A stretch of DNA of 64,000 nucleotides from Limnephilus marmoratus (lineage: Eukaryota > Arthropoda > Insecta > Trichoptera > Limnephilidae). Where the stretch lies: contig OU862917.1 of the NCBI GenBank assembly GCA_917880885.1, positions 28,074,104 through 28,138,103 of the forward strand, written 5' to 3'. The notes under the pieces were generated by a model. The model worked only from the letters and a program-made list of their open reading frames with translations. It ran no database searches and was not told where the DNA came from. Positions 21,923 through 33,245 of the stretch are shown here, piece by piece. Numbering within the stretch: position 1 is the first letter of the stretch; the number at the start of each line of letters is the position of its first letter. Made by a program: the position numbers and the translations under genes.

Positions 21923-22950
21923 ATAAATATGTCAAACCACAAAGTGATTGCTTTCTACCAAAACATAGTTTTTATTTTTTATTTCACTAACAATTAATTT
22001 ACCTAAAATATATATAAAAAAAACTTTCATCGCATTCCAGAGGGGTAGATACTTTCAGCAAAGCCCTGGTGAAAGACCACCATTTAGAACCAAAACGTTG
22101 CTTTAAATGACTACCGTGTTTGATGACCAGATATGGATAGCTAGGTAGTCCCAAATCCCATTCTGCGCATTCTTCTCTTCCTTCTCCTTCTCATCTTAAA
22201 TATATAAGAGAAAATAGTGAAGGGATTTCGCCTTATTGTTATTTTTATTATAGATATTTATCAACGTGCTCCAAGCAGTGACGCTATAGTTCCAATGACT
22301 CCAGGCGATTGGAAGAAGTTGGGACTTTTGTGCGGTATTCACACAAAAAAAAGTTTTGCTCTGACTGAGTAAAGTAAGAAATAATATGGAAGCAGAAAAT
22401 GCTGCACAATTTCAATTTAACCCGAAAAAAAATGTTATGCGGTGAACATCATAACTGGTTACCGGATCATTTGAAATAAAAAGGTCAAAATGCGTTTATA
22501 AGGTAGTATGTTTTCAAAGGTAATCAAGAAGAGTTTTATTTTTTTGATTTTTTTTTGCACCACGTTGAAGTAAAAAATGCCATATTTGCTAAAATTTTTC
22601 GGTGAATTTGTTATTATAAAATGAAAAAAAAAATGTTAAAAGTAAAAAAAAACTCTTCCTGATTACCTGTTGATTTATGTGTAACAATAGTGTACAAAAT
22701 TTCAAAAGGATCGGTTAAGTAGATTTTGAGTTATGATGTTGATGATGACTAAAAAAAATATTTGCGAGAAAATCGATTTAAAGTTTTGTTATATTTGAAA
22801 TACCGGGCCGGTCGCTTGAAACGCTGTCTTTTTTAGTTTTACTCCGATTTACTTGAAATTTTGACACAATACTTTCGACACGTACATGTGTTGTCCATTC
22901 AGAAAAGGGTCTTAAATTCCTACCCCCCTCCCTTAAGAGAAGTTGAAAGT
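21923..22950. other. AT-rich DNA, nothing recognised
   Basis: No open frame or repeat end is recognised. A microsatellite-like T/A-rich stretch occupies 22535-22660. Confidence 0.35.
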
Positions 22951-22954
22951 ATTT

Positions 22955-23130
22955 TTATTTAATGAACAGTGAATTAGTGACACTCAATCAATAATCTAAA
23001 ACTGAAAAATCAGAAAAAGATACGATCTGCTCTACCTCTGAGCTAATGGGACCCCATTCGATTCGGTCACATTTTAACTGTATCATACTTAGACTAAGAA
23101 CTACCAACATTATCTTCATTTTATTAATGC
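22955..23130 (-). mobile_element. tRNA-associated MITE, old copy
   Basis: The right side matches the elements at 51917-52450: GGTCACATTTTAACTGTATC, then CTTAGACTAAGA and CTACCAACATTATCTTCAT. The left side also matches (GACACTCAATCAATAATC, GAAAAATCAGAAAAAGATA). The centre, on the minus strand, reads GGGTCCCATTAGCTCAGAGG then TAGAGC, the 5' half of a tRNA including the D arm, but the anticodon and T arms are gone. The tRNA part differs from the one in the 52-kb copies. Confidence 0.6.
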
Positions 23131-23560
23131 ATATTTTTATTGTTTGCTATCTTTATGTAAGAACTTATCCTGAAAGCATTTATAAAAAAGAATATTTGCT
23201 TCAGGATCATAGACTTTCAAAACATTGTCAATTTGAGAAACGATCTTTCCTTCTGAATGAACACCGTTAGTAAACTTTAAAAATTACGAAATGAGATAAA
23301 ACAATTAATCAAATTAAATTTATTACATATATATATAAAAAATATATATTTAAGTATCTTAAAAAATGGAACATATTATGATATTACTTATCTTGTGGAT
23401 GGAAAAAGAGTTTACACTTTATATATGTACAATTTATAGTCAGGTGTTTCACATATATAGGTTTAGTTAATACACAGCTGATAAACAGTTAAGATACAGT
23501 TAATACACAGTTAAATCATATCGCAATCAAGACCCTTTAACTAAAAGACACAAACATCCA
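23131..23560. other. AT-rich spacer
   Basis: Contains a TA-rich microsatellite-like run near 23325-23350. Nothing else is recognised. Confidence 0.35.
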
Positions 23561-23567
23561 TATGTAT

Positions 23568-23876
23568 TCAGTAAGAAGTAAAATAGTTATAATTTTTAGT
23601 GTGACATTCATGTGGTGATAGGGGGAGCAGCAATTTTCCCGTTGATGATTTTTCTAAAATGCTTTTGATAGAGTTCAACAATTGTACTTCGTCATTAATG
23701 CTTCTGATTTCTACTGGCAGGTTATTAAAGAAGTATTTTATTTGGTGTGTATAATGGTGTTGGACAAAAGACGTGTTTAGTTTGGGGCATACAAATACAT
23801 GTTTAAGTCTAGTACAATTTTCAGTTATGAATGAGTTTTTTTTTTCATTTATAATTTGTACGATTGAATTTTTCAC
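23568..23876 (-). pseudogene. LINE C-terminal remnant (uncertain family)
   Basis: A 102-codon frame reads NCTRLKHVFVCPKLNTSFVQ, then HQIKYFFNNLPVEIRSI and SIKSILE. This pattern (a run of aligned basic and aromatic residues, then 'FNNLP..I', then a final helix) is typical of the extreme C-terminus of LINE reverse transcriptases of the CR1/Jockey type. No catalytic motif is present. It could instead be chance. Confidence 0.4.
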
Positions 23877-23879
23877 AAA

Positions 23880-25400
23880 TAAGTTTTTATAGGTTGGAAC
23901 TTTGAATTTTTCGAAAACGCGTTCAGTGGGGAAGTCTTGAGGTTTTTTTAGTATAATTTTTATTATGAGTTTTGAAGAAATGCATTTAAGATGTAGAATT
24001 ATTAATATTAATTGCTTAAAATAAAATAATTTTGGTTCCTTCTTTGTTGCTCGTCAGAATTCCTACAATCAGTTAAATTTTCTAAATGACAATAAATTCA
24101 AAGCAAATCCTAGTTCTAGCGTTCATTGAGCTGGCATTACAGACAGAATCACATCTGTGGACTTAGTTTTACACATTTTTTTACGGATCCAAAGCTTATT
24201 TCGCTCTAATTACTCAGAGACACACTCATTATCTCCCATACAAATAGATCGGTCCACATAAATGGTTTTTCCTTGACTTAGGCTCAGCTAACGAAATGTT
24301 TGCCTAGGTATTCAATTAACGTTAACTAAGAAGAAAAACAAAAAAAAACATTATGAACGACGGGCCCTGATTTCAAAGTTGGTACACATTGTATTAATTA
24401 GGTTTATACCAACATTTCTAATTTATTTACTCAACCGTTTTAATGTCAAAATAATGTGATTAATGCCCGGCTTCCCCCGTTTCCACTGATTTATCACATA
24501 TTTTCCTTAAATACTTTCAGCCTTACTAAAAAACCCCGTGAAAATTTTATTCAATTGACAAACGGCCGCGGATGTGAAAACATTACTAATTAAAAAATTG
24601 TTCATTGAAAGAAATACAAATTGTTTACACGGCCTGAGAGGGTAGTTTATCTCTGTTTTAACGATTGATGTCCGAACGAAATTTGGAATTTTTTCAAAGT
24701 ATTTTAAATGTCTATTTCTTATTTTTGAAGATGTCGTAAAAGCAAATACCTTTATAGAAACTAAATAGAATTGCCTTTTAGATTTTTGTATCTGAAATAT
24801 ACGATCGTTTTTGAAAATTGCAGTATTTTAAGTTTCAACATGAAAAAATTTGAAAAAAAACAGCTGACTGTAAACATATTCTATTAAATGGTCGAAAAAT
24901 TTTGGAAAATTCAAAATTTAAAAAATGCACACCTCTTACTTTATGAATTTGGAAGAAAACTATCACTTCACTTTTTATCTCGTTCATACAATTAAAAAGG
25001 ATAAAAAAATATAATAATAATTCCGAAAAAATAACTGAAAAAATCTGACATCTTGGATTCATTTTTATGCAATTAATACGTCGATTTCTCGAATTTGTTT
25101 TTATTTACACATGCATGAAGCTTTTACATTATTAAATAATTTTACTTCTATGGAAGTTTTATTAAATTCACGCAGAAAAGTAGTTAAAAAATAAAATTTC
25201 AGAAATAACCTAAAACCTATCGTTAACGAAACTAAATCATCAACAAAACCATATTTAAAGGACTAAAACTGAAAAAAGTAACGCCAGCATTGGTAATTAT
25301 GTTGAATTACACTAATATCACAGTGAATTGATCATTTAAACGAAAATTGTCTTCAAAAACATAAAAATTAACTGCAAATACAACTGAACATTGTCAAACA
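23880..25400. other. AT-rich DNA, nothing recognised
   Basis: Only short chance frames are seen. No repeat ends are recognised. Confidence 0.4.
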
Positions 25401-25423
25401 TTGTTTTACCACGAAGTTTATAA

Positions 25424-25470
25424 AACAAGATGGCCGCGGCCGGCGTGGCGCCTGCGCAGATCTATGTGAG
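25424..25470. promoter_or_regulatory. GC-rich, promoter-like island
   Basis: Within strongly AT-rich DNA, CAAGATGGCCGCGGC (resembling a YY1-type site) is followed at once by GGCGCCTGCGCAG (resembling an NRF1 site). Such pairs occur at housekeeping promoters of animals. No open frame begins clearly on either side, and insect use of these sites is less well established, so this is a weak call. Confidence 0.25.
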
Positions 25471-25479
25471 ATTCAAGGG

Positions 25480-27260
25480 GACCAACATAAAAATCATAAA
25501 ATACGTGATTGTGTTATTAGTAAAGACGTAAAAACACAGTGCACCGCGCAAGCAACAAATATGCAGTTGACCGCTGGTTAAGGCGTTTTGTTATTAGTAA
25601 GGCTGTTTAAGTTTTAAAGCTCATAAAAATATATGTTATTCTTGGTGATAATATCTGTACATTCCTTACGCCGAAACGACATGAAATTCCCTTGATAGAA
25701 ACTAATTGAAAAGTATGGTCCGAAAATTGTTATAATTACGCTTTTTTGTTATTATACAAGTTAAACGTGTGAAAAAAAAATCACAGTGTTTCTTTAAATG
25801 CTATTTTAGGCATTCAAAAAAATACATTTCTCATCTTCATAGTGCCTACCAAAAAATCTCTCTACATTAAGATGCCATTAAGATGAATTTTGAGTTCGGA
25901 ATGTATTACATTTCCATTTACACCCGAGTTGGCAAAAAATATCAATAATTCAAACAGAAAGGATTTTCTTTCATACACACTTATCATAAAACCGTGTTCT
26001 TTTGTTTTTGACGTATATTTTGAGTATTTTTCCTCGGAGCCTAAAATATCCCTTCAGTGCTCCTTAGCATAAATGACAGTCCACCATTTTGAATTTATTT
26101 CGTTGAGAGGGTAAAGCACAAAATATTAAAGTAGAAACTTGAATACCTTACTTTTATCTGAGCCAGTGGGACTATGGCGTCACCAATTATTAGGGTATCA
26201 TTAGTAAATTTTATTTATTTATTAGGTAATATTATTTTTAGTAATTTGTGAATTAAGTTTAAAAATTGCTAATTAATTACAACATATAATATTGCAAACT
26301 ATATTTTTTCTCGTTTGGTTTAGCTTCTAAAATACATCTTGAACCTTCCTTGAATAATTAGTGCGGACTTTAAAGTTTCTGGTAGCGTGTTACATATATA
26401 ACTTCATACCTTTGGATAGTAAACTGTTCTGCGTATTCGCTTTGTCCTTTTTTTAAAGCCTGATTTCCTTGCACTTCCTTGTGTCATGTCTATGAACGTC
26501 CTTTTTGTATATAATTTTATTTGATAAGTATTTTTGTAAAAGGTTGTTTACTATTTTATGAATAAATATAATCGTGTTCAAGGTCAGCATCTGTTTCACG
26601 GTTAGCCAATTTAGTTCCTTCAACATTTTATTTACTTTTGAAAATCTATTTCGCTGAATTTTTATAAGTAATGAATTTGAAGAGAGTGGTGAATCGAAGG
26701 AATTGGGGAAGTAGAAGGCTGTGAAGCCTCGAGCACCTGGCTATTAATATCCGGTTACCAAAGTCCTTCACCAGGGCGATAATGAGAGTATCCTGATGAC
26801 GGTAGCAGACGATTTTTTTAAATTCTGTCGTTTCCTGGAAATGTTTGTCTTTTATTTTAAATAAAAAAATGCAGTGACTAACTGTGAGTGTTAATTATAC
26901 TTATTAAAATTGAACTAATTTAAAAAAGTGTACTAATTTCTGAGACACATTAATTTCAAACTACATTTACCAATAGAAATGATTAACAATGTCTTCTAAC
27001 TGACAACACAGCTTTTTAATCAGTTCAAGTGACAGATATATTATTGCTGACTGTAATTACTTTTTAAATTGTCATTCGATTAAATTGATTGTCCGAATTT
27101 TTCTTCCACTCTACTTCAAATATTATACAAATTCGATTTTATCGGTCTACTGCTACATTTGTTTATACAATAAATTCTAACTTTCTGTGTATTCGGACTT
27201 CCTAATAGCGTCACGCGTGATTTGTGTTTTCTTTAAAAAAATTATGTGAATACCGCGTAA
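25480..27260. other. Non-coding DNA with short diverged repeat pieces
   Basis: Segments at about 26155-26200 and 26695-26815 share short boxes (GAGCCAGTGGGACTATGGC, GAGAGTATC) with the repeat at 63730-63975, suggesting old copies of one family. Nothing else is recognised. Confidence 0.35.
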
Positions 27261-27269
27261 GAGTCTCAA

Positions 27270-27690
27270 CTAATCCCAACCGTCTGGTGTGACTCTGGCA
27301 TCCCCAATTGGGGTAGGTTGTAAAGCTGAAGGTATTGGGATGGGAAAGAAGATGGGGAAGAGGAAGGTAGCGGAGTTTATTTTATTCATTTTTTTCTATA
27401 TGTTTCAGTTTTTCCCTAATTATGAACATTTTTACATAATATATTTTGACAATATTTTTACATATTATATTTTATTATGTTAGGTAAGGTAGGTTTGAGA
27501 AGGCGCTGCTGTTGGTTGGTAATTCACCAGGATAGTTAGTAATTCACCAGGGTAGTTATGGTAGTATTCCACCAGGATCATATTCTGAGAACATCTCCCG
27601 TCAGGTCTTCCACCAGGATCTTCTTCTGAGAGTATCTTCCACTCTGGGAACGTGCCGTAAATGTACTCGTACCTTACTTTATTAAAAAAC
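27270..27690. repeat. Dispersed repeat, shared with 63730-63975
   Basis: The CCCAACCGTCTGG...TGGCATCCCCAA...GGTAGGTTGTAAAGC box and a GGGAAAGAAGATGGGGAAGA box match 63736-63840. The GAGAGTATCTTCCACTCTGG and CGTGCCGTAAATGTAC boxes match 63930-63975. Between them lies a short local duplication of GTAATTCACCAGGRTAGTTA at 27519-27559. The 99-codon minus-strand frame here is probably not a gene. Confidence 0.5.
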
Positions 27691-27794
27691 ACAAATCTAT
27701 CAAAATTATATTCATTTGCGCACTCCGGGATTTGAATCCGCAACCTTCGGATTGCTAGTAGAGAGTCATATAAGGTCATATAAGGTCATAGAGA

Positions 27795-27900
27795 GTCAAG
27801 TAAGGCTTGTGCGCCGGTGTTGTATGGCGGTCCATCCTCTCTGCTTACTCCTGCGAGGAAAGGCGTAATGGAGTTTTTCTTATAACGTAACCCAGTTCTC
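27795..27900 (+). repeat. RTE-like LINE 3' tail
   Basis: The stretch TTGTGCGCCGGTGTTGTATG, then GTCCATCCTCTCTGCTTACT and CCTGCGAGGAAAGGCGTAAT, is the 3'-terminal box found beside RTE-like fragments at 19755-19830, 39125-39220, 42095-42160 and 62340-62400 (reverse). Confidence 0.5.
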
Positions 27901-28890
27901 GTTGTTTTTTGTTGTTGTAAGAAACTCACATGGACAAACACAGATCTGTGACCCAGAGATCAAAAATCAATCGCCCCGCTGCCTACAATCAGCGCTATCG
28001 GATTATTCCAAAGCAATAAAGGGACTGCCTTTCTTATCGGGAACGGCGTTGTGCGAAGACTGGCTGAGCCCGCCTTTGAAAGTTCTATCACGGGTGTTTA
28101 GATTGAATAGAATACACTTTATCCGGTGAATCAATCGGCGCAAGCGAACCCTTTCAGCCAACCGACCTAACCCCCTTTACACGTGTTGACCTTCCGATTC
28201 GCAAGCAAGCCGGAGAAGAGACGTGCGGATGACGATGTATCCAGGTCATGCCGAAATAAAAACATGTATAAATGTACATTTTGTAATAAAAAAACATTTA
28301 ACAGAGTGGTAACATAATACATAGGTGCATAATACATATTGATAGAAGCACAATAATTTGTAAGGTCATAAATCCATTAACAAAAAGTTCTCATTATTGG
28401 TTGAATATTGGACACAAGAAGAAAATATGTTTGTTACCTTGCAAAGCAGAGTTGAAAAGAAAAATAATAACCATCACGGAAATTTGAAATGCTGTAAAGG
28501 ACAAAATTTTAATTGTCCAGAAGAGCGAAAAGAAAGTTTAAATTTTTTCAAAAAATCATATAATTATCCTGTTTTTGTAGACGAATAGTATGGAATTTTT
28601 ATCATAAAATTAAAAAATTTGTAAATTTTTTAATAACAATCTTTAATTTATTTTTAATCGTTTTAATTTTTCTTTGTTGTCTGGTTCTTACCTTAGATTT
28701 ATTTTACAAATTAGTTCTGATTCAATGGTATTGTTTTTTCCTTTGTGTAAACACGTCTGTTAGTTTAAGATTGAAGTATTTAAATCTTTCATTGTGGGTA
28801 CATATTTAAAGTTTTGCTTTTCCCCGTTTTATATTTAAAGTGTTGATAAAAATCGATAGCCTTCTATACAAAAAGTATTTATTTCCAATT
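27901..28890. other. Non-coding DNA, nothing recognised
   Basis: A 75-codon frame at 27902-28129 has no features I recognise. The rest is AT-rich. Confidence 0.35.
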
Positions 28891-28893
28891 GAC

Positions 28894-29115
28894 TAGCTTT
28901 ATTCGCGGCTTCACTCGTGAGGTGTGAGGGAGCAATTTCGGTAAAAATAATTTTCCCACTTAATTAAATATGTTTCCGAGATGAAAAGTAACCTATGTCA
29001 CTTCCCAGTCTTCCAAGTATCCTAATAGAAAAAATCACATCGATCGGTTGCTTTGTTGCGACCTGAAAGAAGGACAAACAAACAAATTTTCGCATTTACA
29101 ATTTGAGTTATGATT
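28894..29115 (-). mobile_element. Helitron-like 3' end fragment
   Basis: GACTAGCTTTATTCGCGGCT, then AGTAACCTATGTCACTTCCC, AAATCACATCGATCGGTTGC, GAAGGACAAACAAACAAATT and TCGCATTTACAATTTGAGTT form a well-known dispersed arthropod repeat. On the minus strand it ends in AGCCGCGAATAAAGCTAGTC, which fits a Helitron CTAG-type terminus. The assignment to Helitron rather than another class is from memory of the pattern. Confidence 0.45.
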
Positions 29116-29360
29116 AGGATTATTTGACCACTGTTTGTATTGTGAATTTCCCGTTTATTTTGGATTATTTGTTGACGGGGACAGAAAAGGCAAAACAATA
29201 GATGGACGCTTTCATATGGTCTATGGTTATATCCAAGGCGAAGCCATTTCGTTACGATTTAGTACTATCCCAAAATATTATTTCTTCTCTAAGATGAATA
29301 CATTATAATGATCGTGTAAAACTAAGATTTTTCATACGAGTCCCGATATTATCTCATATG

Positions 29361-29520
29361 GGAATCGGTATGAGTAAAAATATCGTGTAGAGCGTCCTTT
29401 AGGCACGTTTATACTGAGAACCTCTTCTTGGAATCGGTATGAGAAAAAACATCGTGAAAAGTGTCCATTAGGTATGTTTATACTGAGAATCTCCTCCTGG
29501 GAATCGGTATAAGAAAAACA
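29361..29520. repeat. Tandem repeat, ~70-bp unit, about 2.3 copies
   Basis: GGAATCGGTATGAG recurs at 29361 and 29430, and a variant (GGAATCGGTATAAG) at 29500. The intervening sequences are alike (TTTATACTGAGAAYCTC). The minus-strand frame of 76 codons merely reads through the repeat. Confidence 0.7.
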
Positions 29521-29562
29521 TTTATAATATGTCGAATTGCTATCGGGTGGTAATCCTGACAA

Positions 29563-30106
29563 CTGAAAATCAAAACAAGTCTTCTATAATCTTACCTTGG
29601 CACCGTACATGACTGTCGTATTAATTATTACAAAATCAGGACTTTATGTAGATACCTTACAATTATATACGTTTTTTTAAAATTTAACATTAATACACGG
29701 CGTTAAATCACGACACTTTAAGGTTTTTTTTTACTACAGTGAGTACAATAAATTACCAACTTCTAATGTTGAAAATTTCATTTCGTTTTTTATTAAAGTA
29801 GTGAACAAAATATCAAGTTAATATTACTCTTTCTTGGAAAAGTCTAGTAGAGAAAATGGCATGCATTTACAAAACTCATATATGAGTAAATCACTCCGGT
29901 GTGATTACTTTTGAAACAAAGATGCGAGGGAACATGCTTTATCTCTTCGCTCCGAGAACCGGAGGACAAAATCTCTAAAAGAGAAGTTTCTTCATTACGC
30001 GGATACTAGCGCATGGCTGTATGTTATACTGGCGACATATTTATTATATTATTATATTCTAGTCCCAGAGAGAGGACGTACGTGACGTCATCGTTCTAGT
30101 ATATAT
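29563..30106. other. AT-rich DNA, nothing recognised
   Basis: No frames or repeat ends are recognised. Confidence 0.35.
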
Positions 30107-30534
30107 ATTTTTTTGGGCTCCACACAGGAGGCCCTGTGAAAAATAATTTCCCTCAGATATGTTATCTTTAAGCATGGTACTTAGATGGAGGGGTTTTTTT
30201 AAGGAAAGGAAGGAGAGGAAGACTTAGGAAGGAAAAGGCATGAGGGGTGGGTAGAAATTTGGGAATCAGTGTGTCCAGAAGTGATGGAGTTATAATTCCA
30301 CCCAGTCGATAGAGAGAGAGAAAGAGAGAGGTAGATAGGTCTCCCTCAATCAGTTTTCCAAATCCGGCCGCTACACAGTAGTTTGGCAGACGCATCCGCC
30401 GCCAAGACCTGGTCAATCCTCACCCCACGAACCAAACGAAACGAAACACTTGGATTGACCTATGGCGGAGATGCTGGTTATCCAATAAATGATTCCCGGG
30501 GCGGCGGTACCCATACCCACTTCCCAAATTAAGA
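30107..30534 (-). repeat. SINE-like repeat, near full length
   Basis: Same family as 12041-12497. On the minus strand it starts at the GGAAGTGGGTATGGGTACCG box and ends with CTCCTGTGTGGAGCCC and an A-rich run. A GA-rich microsatellite (30308-30330) lies within it. Confidence 0.65.
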
Positions 30535-30628
30535 TTATTAGTTAGCATTAGTGAGGATTGAATTAGTACCTACCTACGTTCTGTCATTCGTTTTCATGTA
30601 AGACGTTTGAGAAGGAAGAGGACACAGG

Positions 30629-30662
30629 AACTCCCACGTATGTCATAACATACGTGGGAGTT
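30629..30662. repeat. Perfect hairpin, 15-bp stem and 4-nt loop
   Basis: AACTCCCACGTATGT (30629-30643), loop CATA, then ACATACGTGGGAGTT (30648-30662). Confidence 0.85.
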
Positions 30663-30691
30663 ATCTTTATTATAAATTACCGCGATTCACT

Positions 30692-30729
30692 CGCGCACTG
30701 ATAATAACCGCAGTTATTATCAGTGCGCG
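30692..30729. repeat. Perfect hairpin, 17-bp stem and 4-nt loop
   Basis: CGCGCACTGATAATAAC (30692-30708), loop CGCA, then its exact reverse complement (30713-30729). It lies 29 bp after another perfect hairpin, and the two stems are unrelated in sequence. Confidence 0.85.
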
Positions 30730-31271
30730 GGGATCGGATTCGGTAGTTTCCGGTTAGACCGGTAACGTTTTAAAAAATGTATATTATTTCATTTATTTAC
30801 ATTATAAAAAGTCCCGTTAAACTGATTGATATCAGTTTGTCACTGGATTTTTTTAACATTTTTTTTATGAATTGACACAGGTACATAAAATATACACATT
30901 ATTACATTATAATTATACAGTGTGTAACAGGACGTACCCGAGGGATTTTAACTATCGATTCCTGACATTATTTGGAGTAAAAAATGTAAATGAAATTTTG
31001 GTCTCCGGTGATATTTTTGATGTTTTTTTATTTATTTTTTTCTACAAAAACATTAGAAAATGGTAGGTGTTGGACGGTTGGGGGCGGGCTGAGGCGTTGG
31101 TCGGTTACTCGGCTGAGTGACTAATGACAACAAGTGGAAGAATTTTTTTTTTGTTTGAATTTGAAGAAAAAAAAATGTCGTAAAAAAGTCACCTGAGACA
31201 AATTTTTAATTTACATTTTTTACTCCAAAAATGCTCAGGAATCGGTGGTTAAAATCCCTCGGGTACGTCCT

Positions 31272-31501
31272 TATTTCTACTATCGTGGTACGAGAACACA
31301 ACAGAATGGAGTTGGCAGGAAAACACTTCTTTTTCTTCTTCTTCAGCACACTTTATTTAATGTAATAAATACAGTATTACAAGAGGGTCTATCTACCCTC
31401 ACTCGGGTGGTCCACGACCACACCACACTGACAAATATCGAAGTCTCTACTTCGATCTCTCTATTGTCAGTTTTCCAATACTGAACCGTAGGTATAACTC
31501 G
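31272..31501 (-). repeat. Truncated 3' LTR of the BEL-like element
   Basis: Identical to 32142-32371 at a constant offset of 870 bp. On the minus strand it includes two AATAAA-like signals within TTTATTACATTAAATAAAG. Confidence 0.8.
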
Positions 31502-32105
31502 GGTTGTTGATGTGAAGTTCTTGTGGGCGGCTGTGGTGAGAACCGCCCATCATGGAGCAGTTCCTGTTGTTGCTCCGTCCGCTGTTCCAAGTGCAGCGGA
31601 ATATACTGCTCTGCCCGATCCTCTAACTGTGATGGGAGAGACTGCCCTGCCAAGGGCTGCTGATATGCAGTACTTGCAGGCGGCTGTGGTGAGAACCGCC
31701 GTTCCTTTTGCAGCTCCGTTTGAACTAGGAAACACTGCTCATCGTAGTCTCCAAGTTCTGACGATGATCCGTGTATCGACTGGTCCACCCAGTCATGGAC
31801 TCGATCTTCCAGAGTCCGTCGGGAAGTCCTTGACGCAACTTCCAGAGACAATGCTGCGTGCTCCTCCTCTGCTTCCAGGACCGCCATTTCACCAGCTATC
31901 CTTACTTCAGCCATCTTTGCCTTTGCTTCAGCCCTCTCTGCCTTTGCTTCAGCCATCTCTGCCTTTGCTTCAGCCATCTCTGCTTGGAGGCGAGCCTTTT
32001 GTCTGGTGATGCGCACCTTGGTATCTGCTGCTTTCAATTGTGCCTCTGACCGGCTGCTGCTGGACCCCGCCTTGCTGCCGCAGATGATTGTCGTCCCGCT
32101 TCCAT
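31502..32105 (-). pseudogene. BEL/Pao-like gag N-terminal fragment
   Basis: An ATG at 32105, shortly after the primer-binding site, starts MEAGRQSSAAAR. That frame stops after some 23 codons, and the recognisable gag continues in another frame (SSSRSEAQLKAADTKVRITR), so there is a frameshift near 32060. The gag segment is a charged helix with heptad repeats (EMAEAKAEMAEAKAERAEAK), then LEAEEEHAALSLEVASRTSR, which fits the N-terminal coiled coil of BEL/Pao Gag. It then runs into glutamine-rich sequence with the box RRFSPQPPASTAYQQP repeated once. The frame reads directly into the truncated LTR. No capsid, protease or reverse transcriptase remains. Confidence 0.65.
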
Positions 32106-32119
32106 GATGTCTGTATTCT

Positions 32120-32139
32120 CGATCCGGCTCGAAGGACCA
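32120..32139 (-). other. Primer-binding site of the BEL-like element
   Basis: On the minus strand TGGTCCTTCGAGCCGGATCG lies 2 nt after the 5' LTR end. It starts TGG, the complement of a tRNA CCA end, and its complement would read as an acceptor and T-stem end of a tRNA. I have not identified which tRNA. Confidence 0.6.
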
Positions 32140-32141
32140 TA

Positions 32142-33245
32142 TATTTCTACTATCGTGGTACGAGAACACAACAGAATGGAGTTGGCAGGAAAACACTTCT
32201 TTTTCTTCTTCTTCAGCACACTTTATTTAATGTAATAAATACAGTATTACAAGAGGGTCTATCTACCCTCACTCGGGTGGTCCACGACCACACCACACTG
32301 ACAAATATCGAAGTCTCTACTTCGATCTCTCTATTGTCAGTTTTCCAATACTGAACCGTAGGTATAACTCGTACCTACCAGCTTCAGTATAATTACACAA
32401 TTGAAGGCACACAGCATGTACCTTCTAGTTTTACCCTACTAGCAAAACTAACGCAAAGGGCCTATCTTCCCTCTGCGCAACTGAAGACACACCTCGGTGT
32501 ATCTTCCAGTTCAACCGCAATAACAAGACTCCTTCACTCTCACAGCAAGACTAACTCTCTGTTCTAAAATTCACCATATTTAAAGCAAAAATACACTAAT
32601 ACAAAAAGGTATAACAATGTTGGGACACTATTTGAGCGGCTCCTAAACTGAATTTTAAAATCCCGCAATAAAACAATTACCCGAGAGTCGGCAAAAAGGG
32701 CCACCAATAAAATTAAGTACATCATACAATACTGAAATGGAGAAATGGGGGAAACTAACATTAAAAATTCCCAGTTCTCATATTATTAAATTTAACCCAC
32801 AATAAAACAGTAAAATTACTTTTAAAAGTTCGCCAAAAAGGGCACATCAATAAAGGTACCTACAACTTAAACCTAAGGTACAGCTAAGGGATTAAGTTCC
32901 TTCAGTTCGGGTCATAAAATAACCGCCAGAAAACCCTTTGTATTTTGGCGGCTGCAACAAATATTTATGCATTCTATTTGAACTGTACAGATATAAAACT
33001 ACTTAAAAATAAACAATTTAAGAAATTAACCCTTTGTTCCTTATCGGTAAAGGAATGCCCCCATATAATATCAGGCCGAATACATTTATTTCTATAGGTT
33101 GGGAGCTTACTTGAAAAACCCAAGGAAGAATTTTATTTGCAAAAGTGAAAATACGTTTAACTAAAATTACTAAAAATAACACGAATGATACGACTAATTT
33201 TTATTACTTAAAGCGAAATGGATAAATCGCATTCTGGAACAAACA
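32142..33245 (-). repeat. 5' LTR of the BEL-like element
   Basis: About 1.1 kb. It starts with TG at 33245 just inside the duplicated GTCCT and ends at the 2-nt spacer before the primer-binding site. The outer 870 bp has no partner because the 3' LTR is truncated, so its start rests on the duplication and on the restored MITE end. Confidence 0.65.

Noticed and set aside
27480..27779. 99-codon minus-strand frame
   Set aside because: It overlaps a dispersed repeat with an internal short duplication and shows no recognisable domain.
31512..32009. 165-codon plus-strand frame with LLQPSLP repeats
   Set aside because: It is the antisense shadow of the gag heptad repeats on the minus strand.
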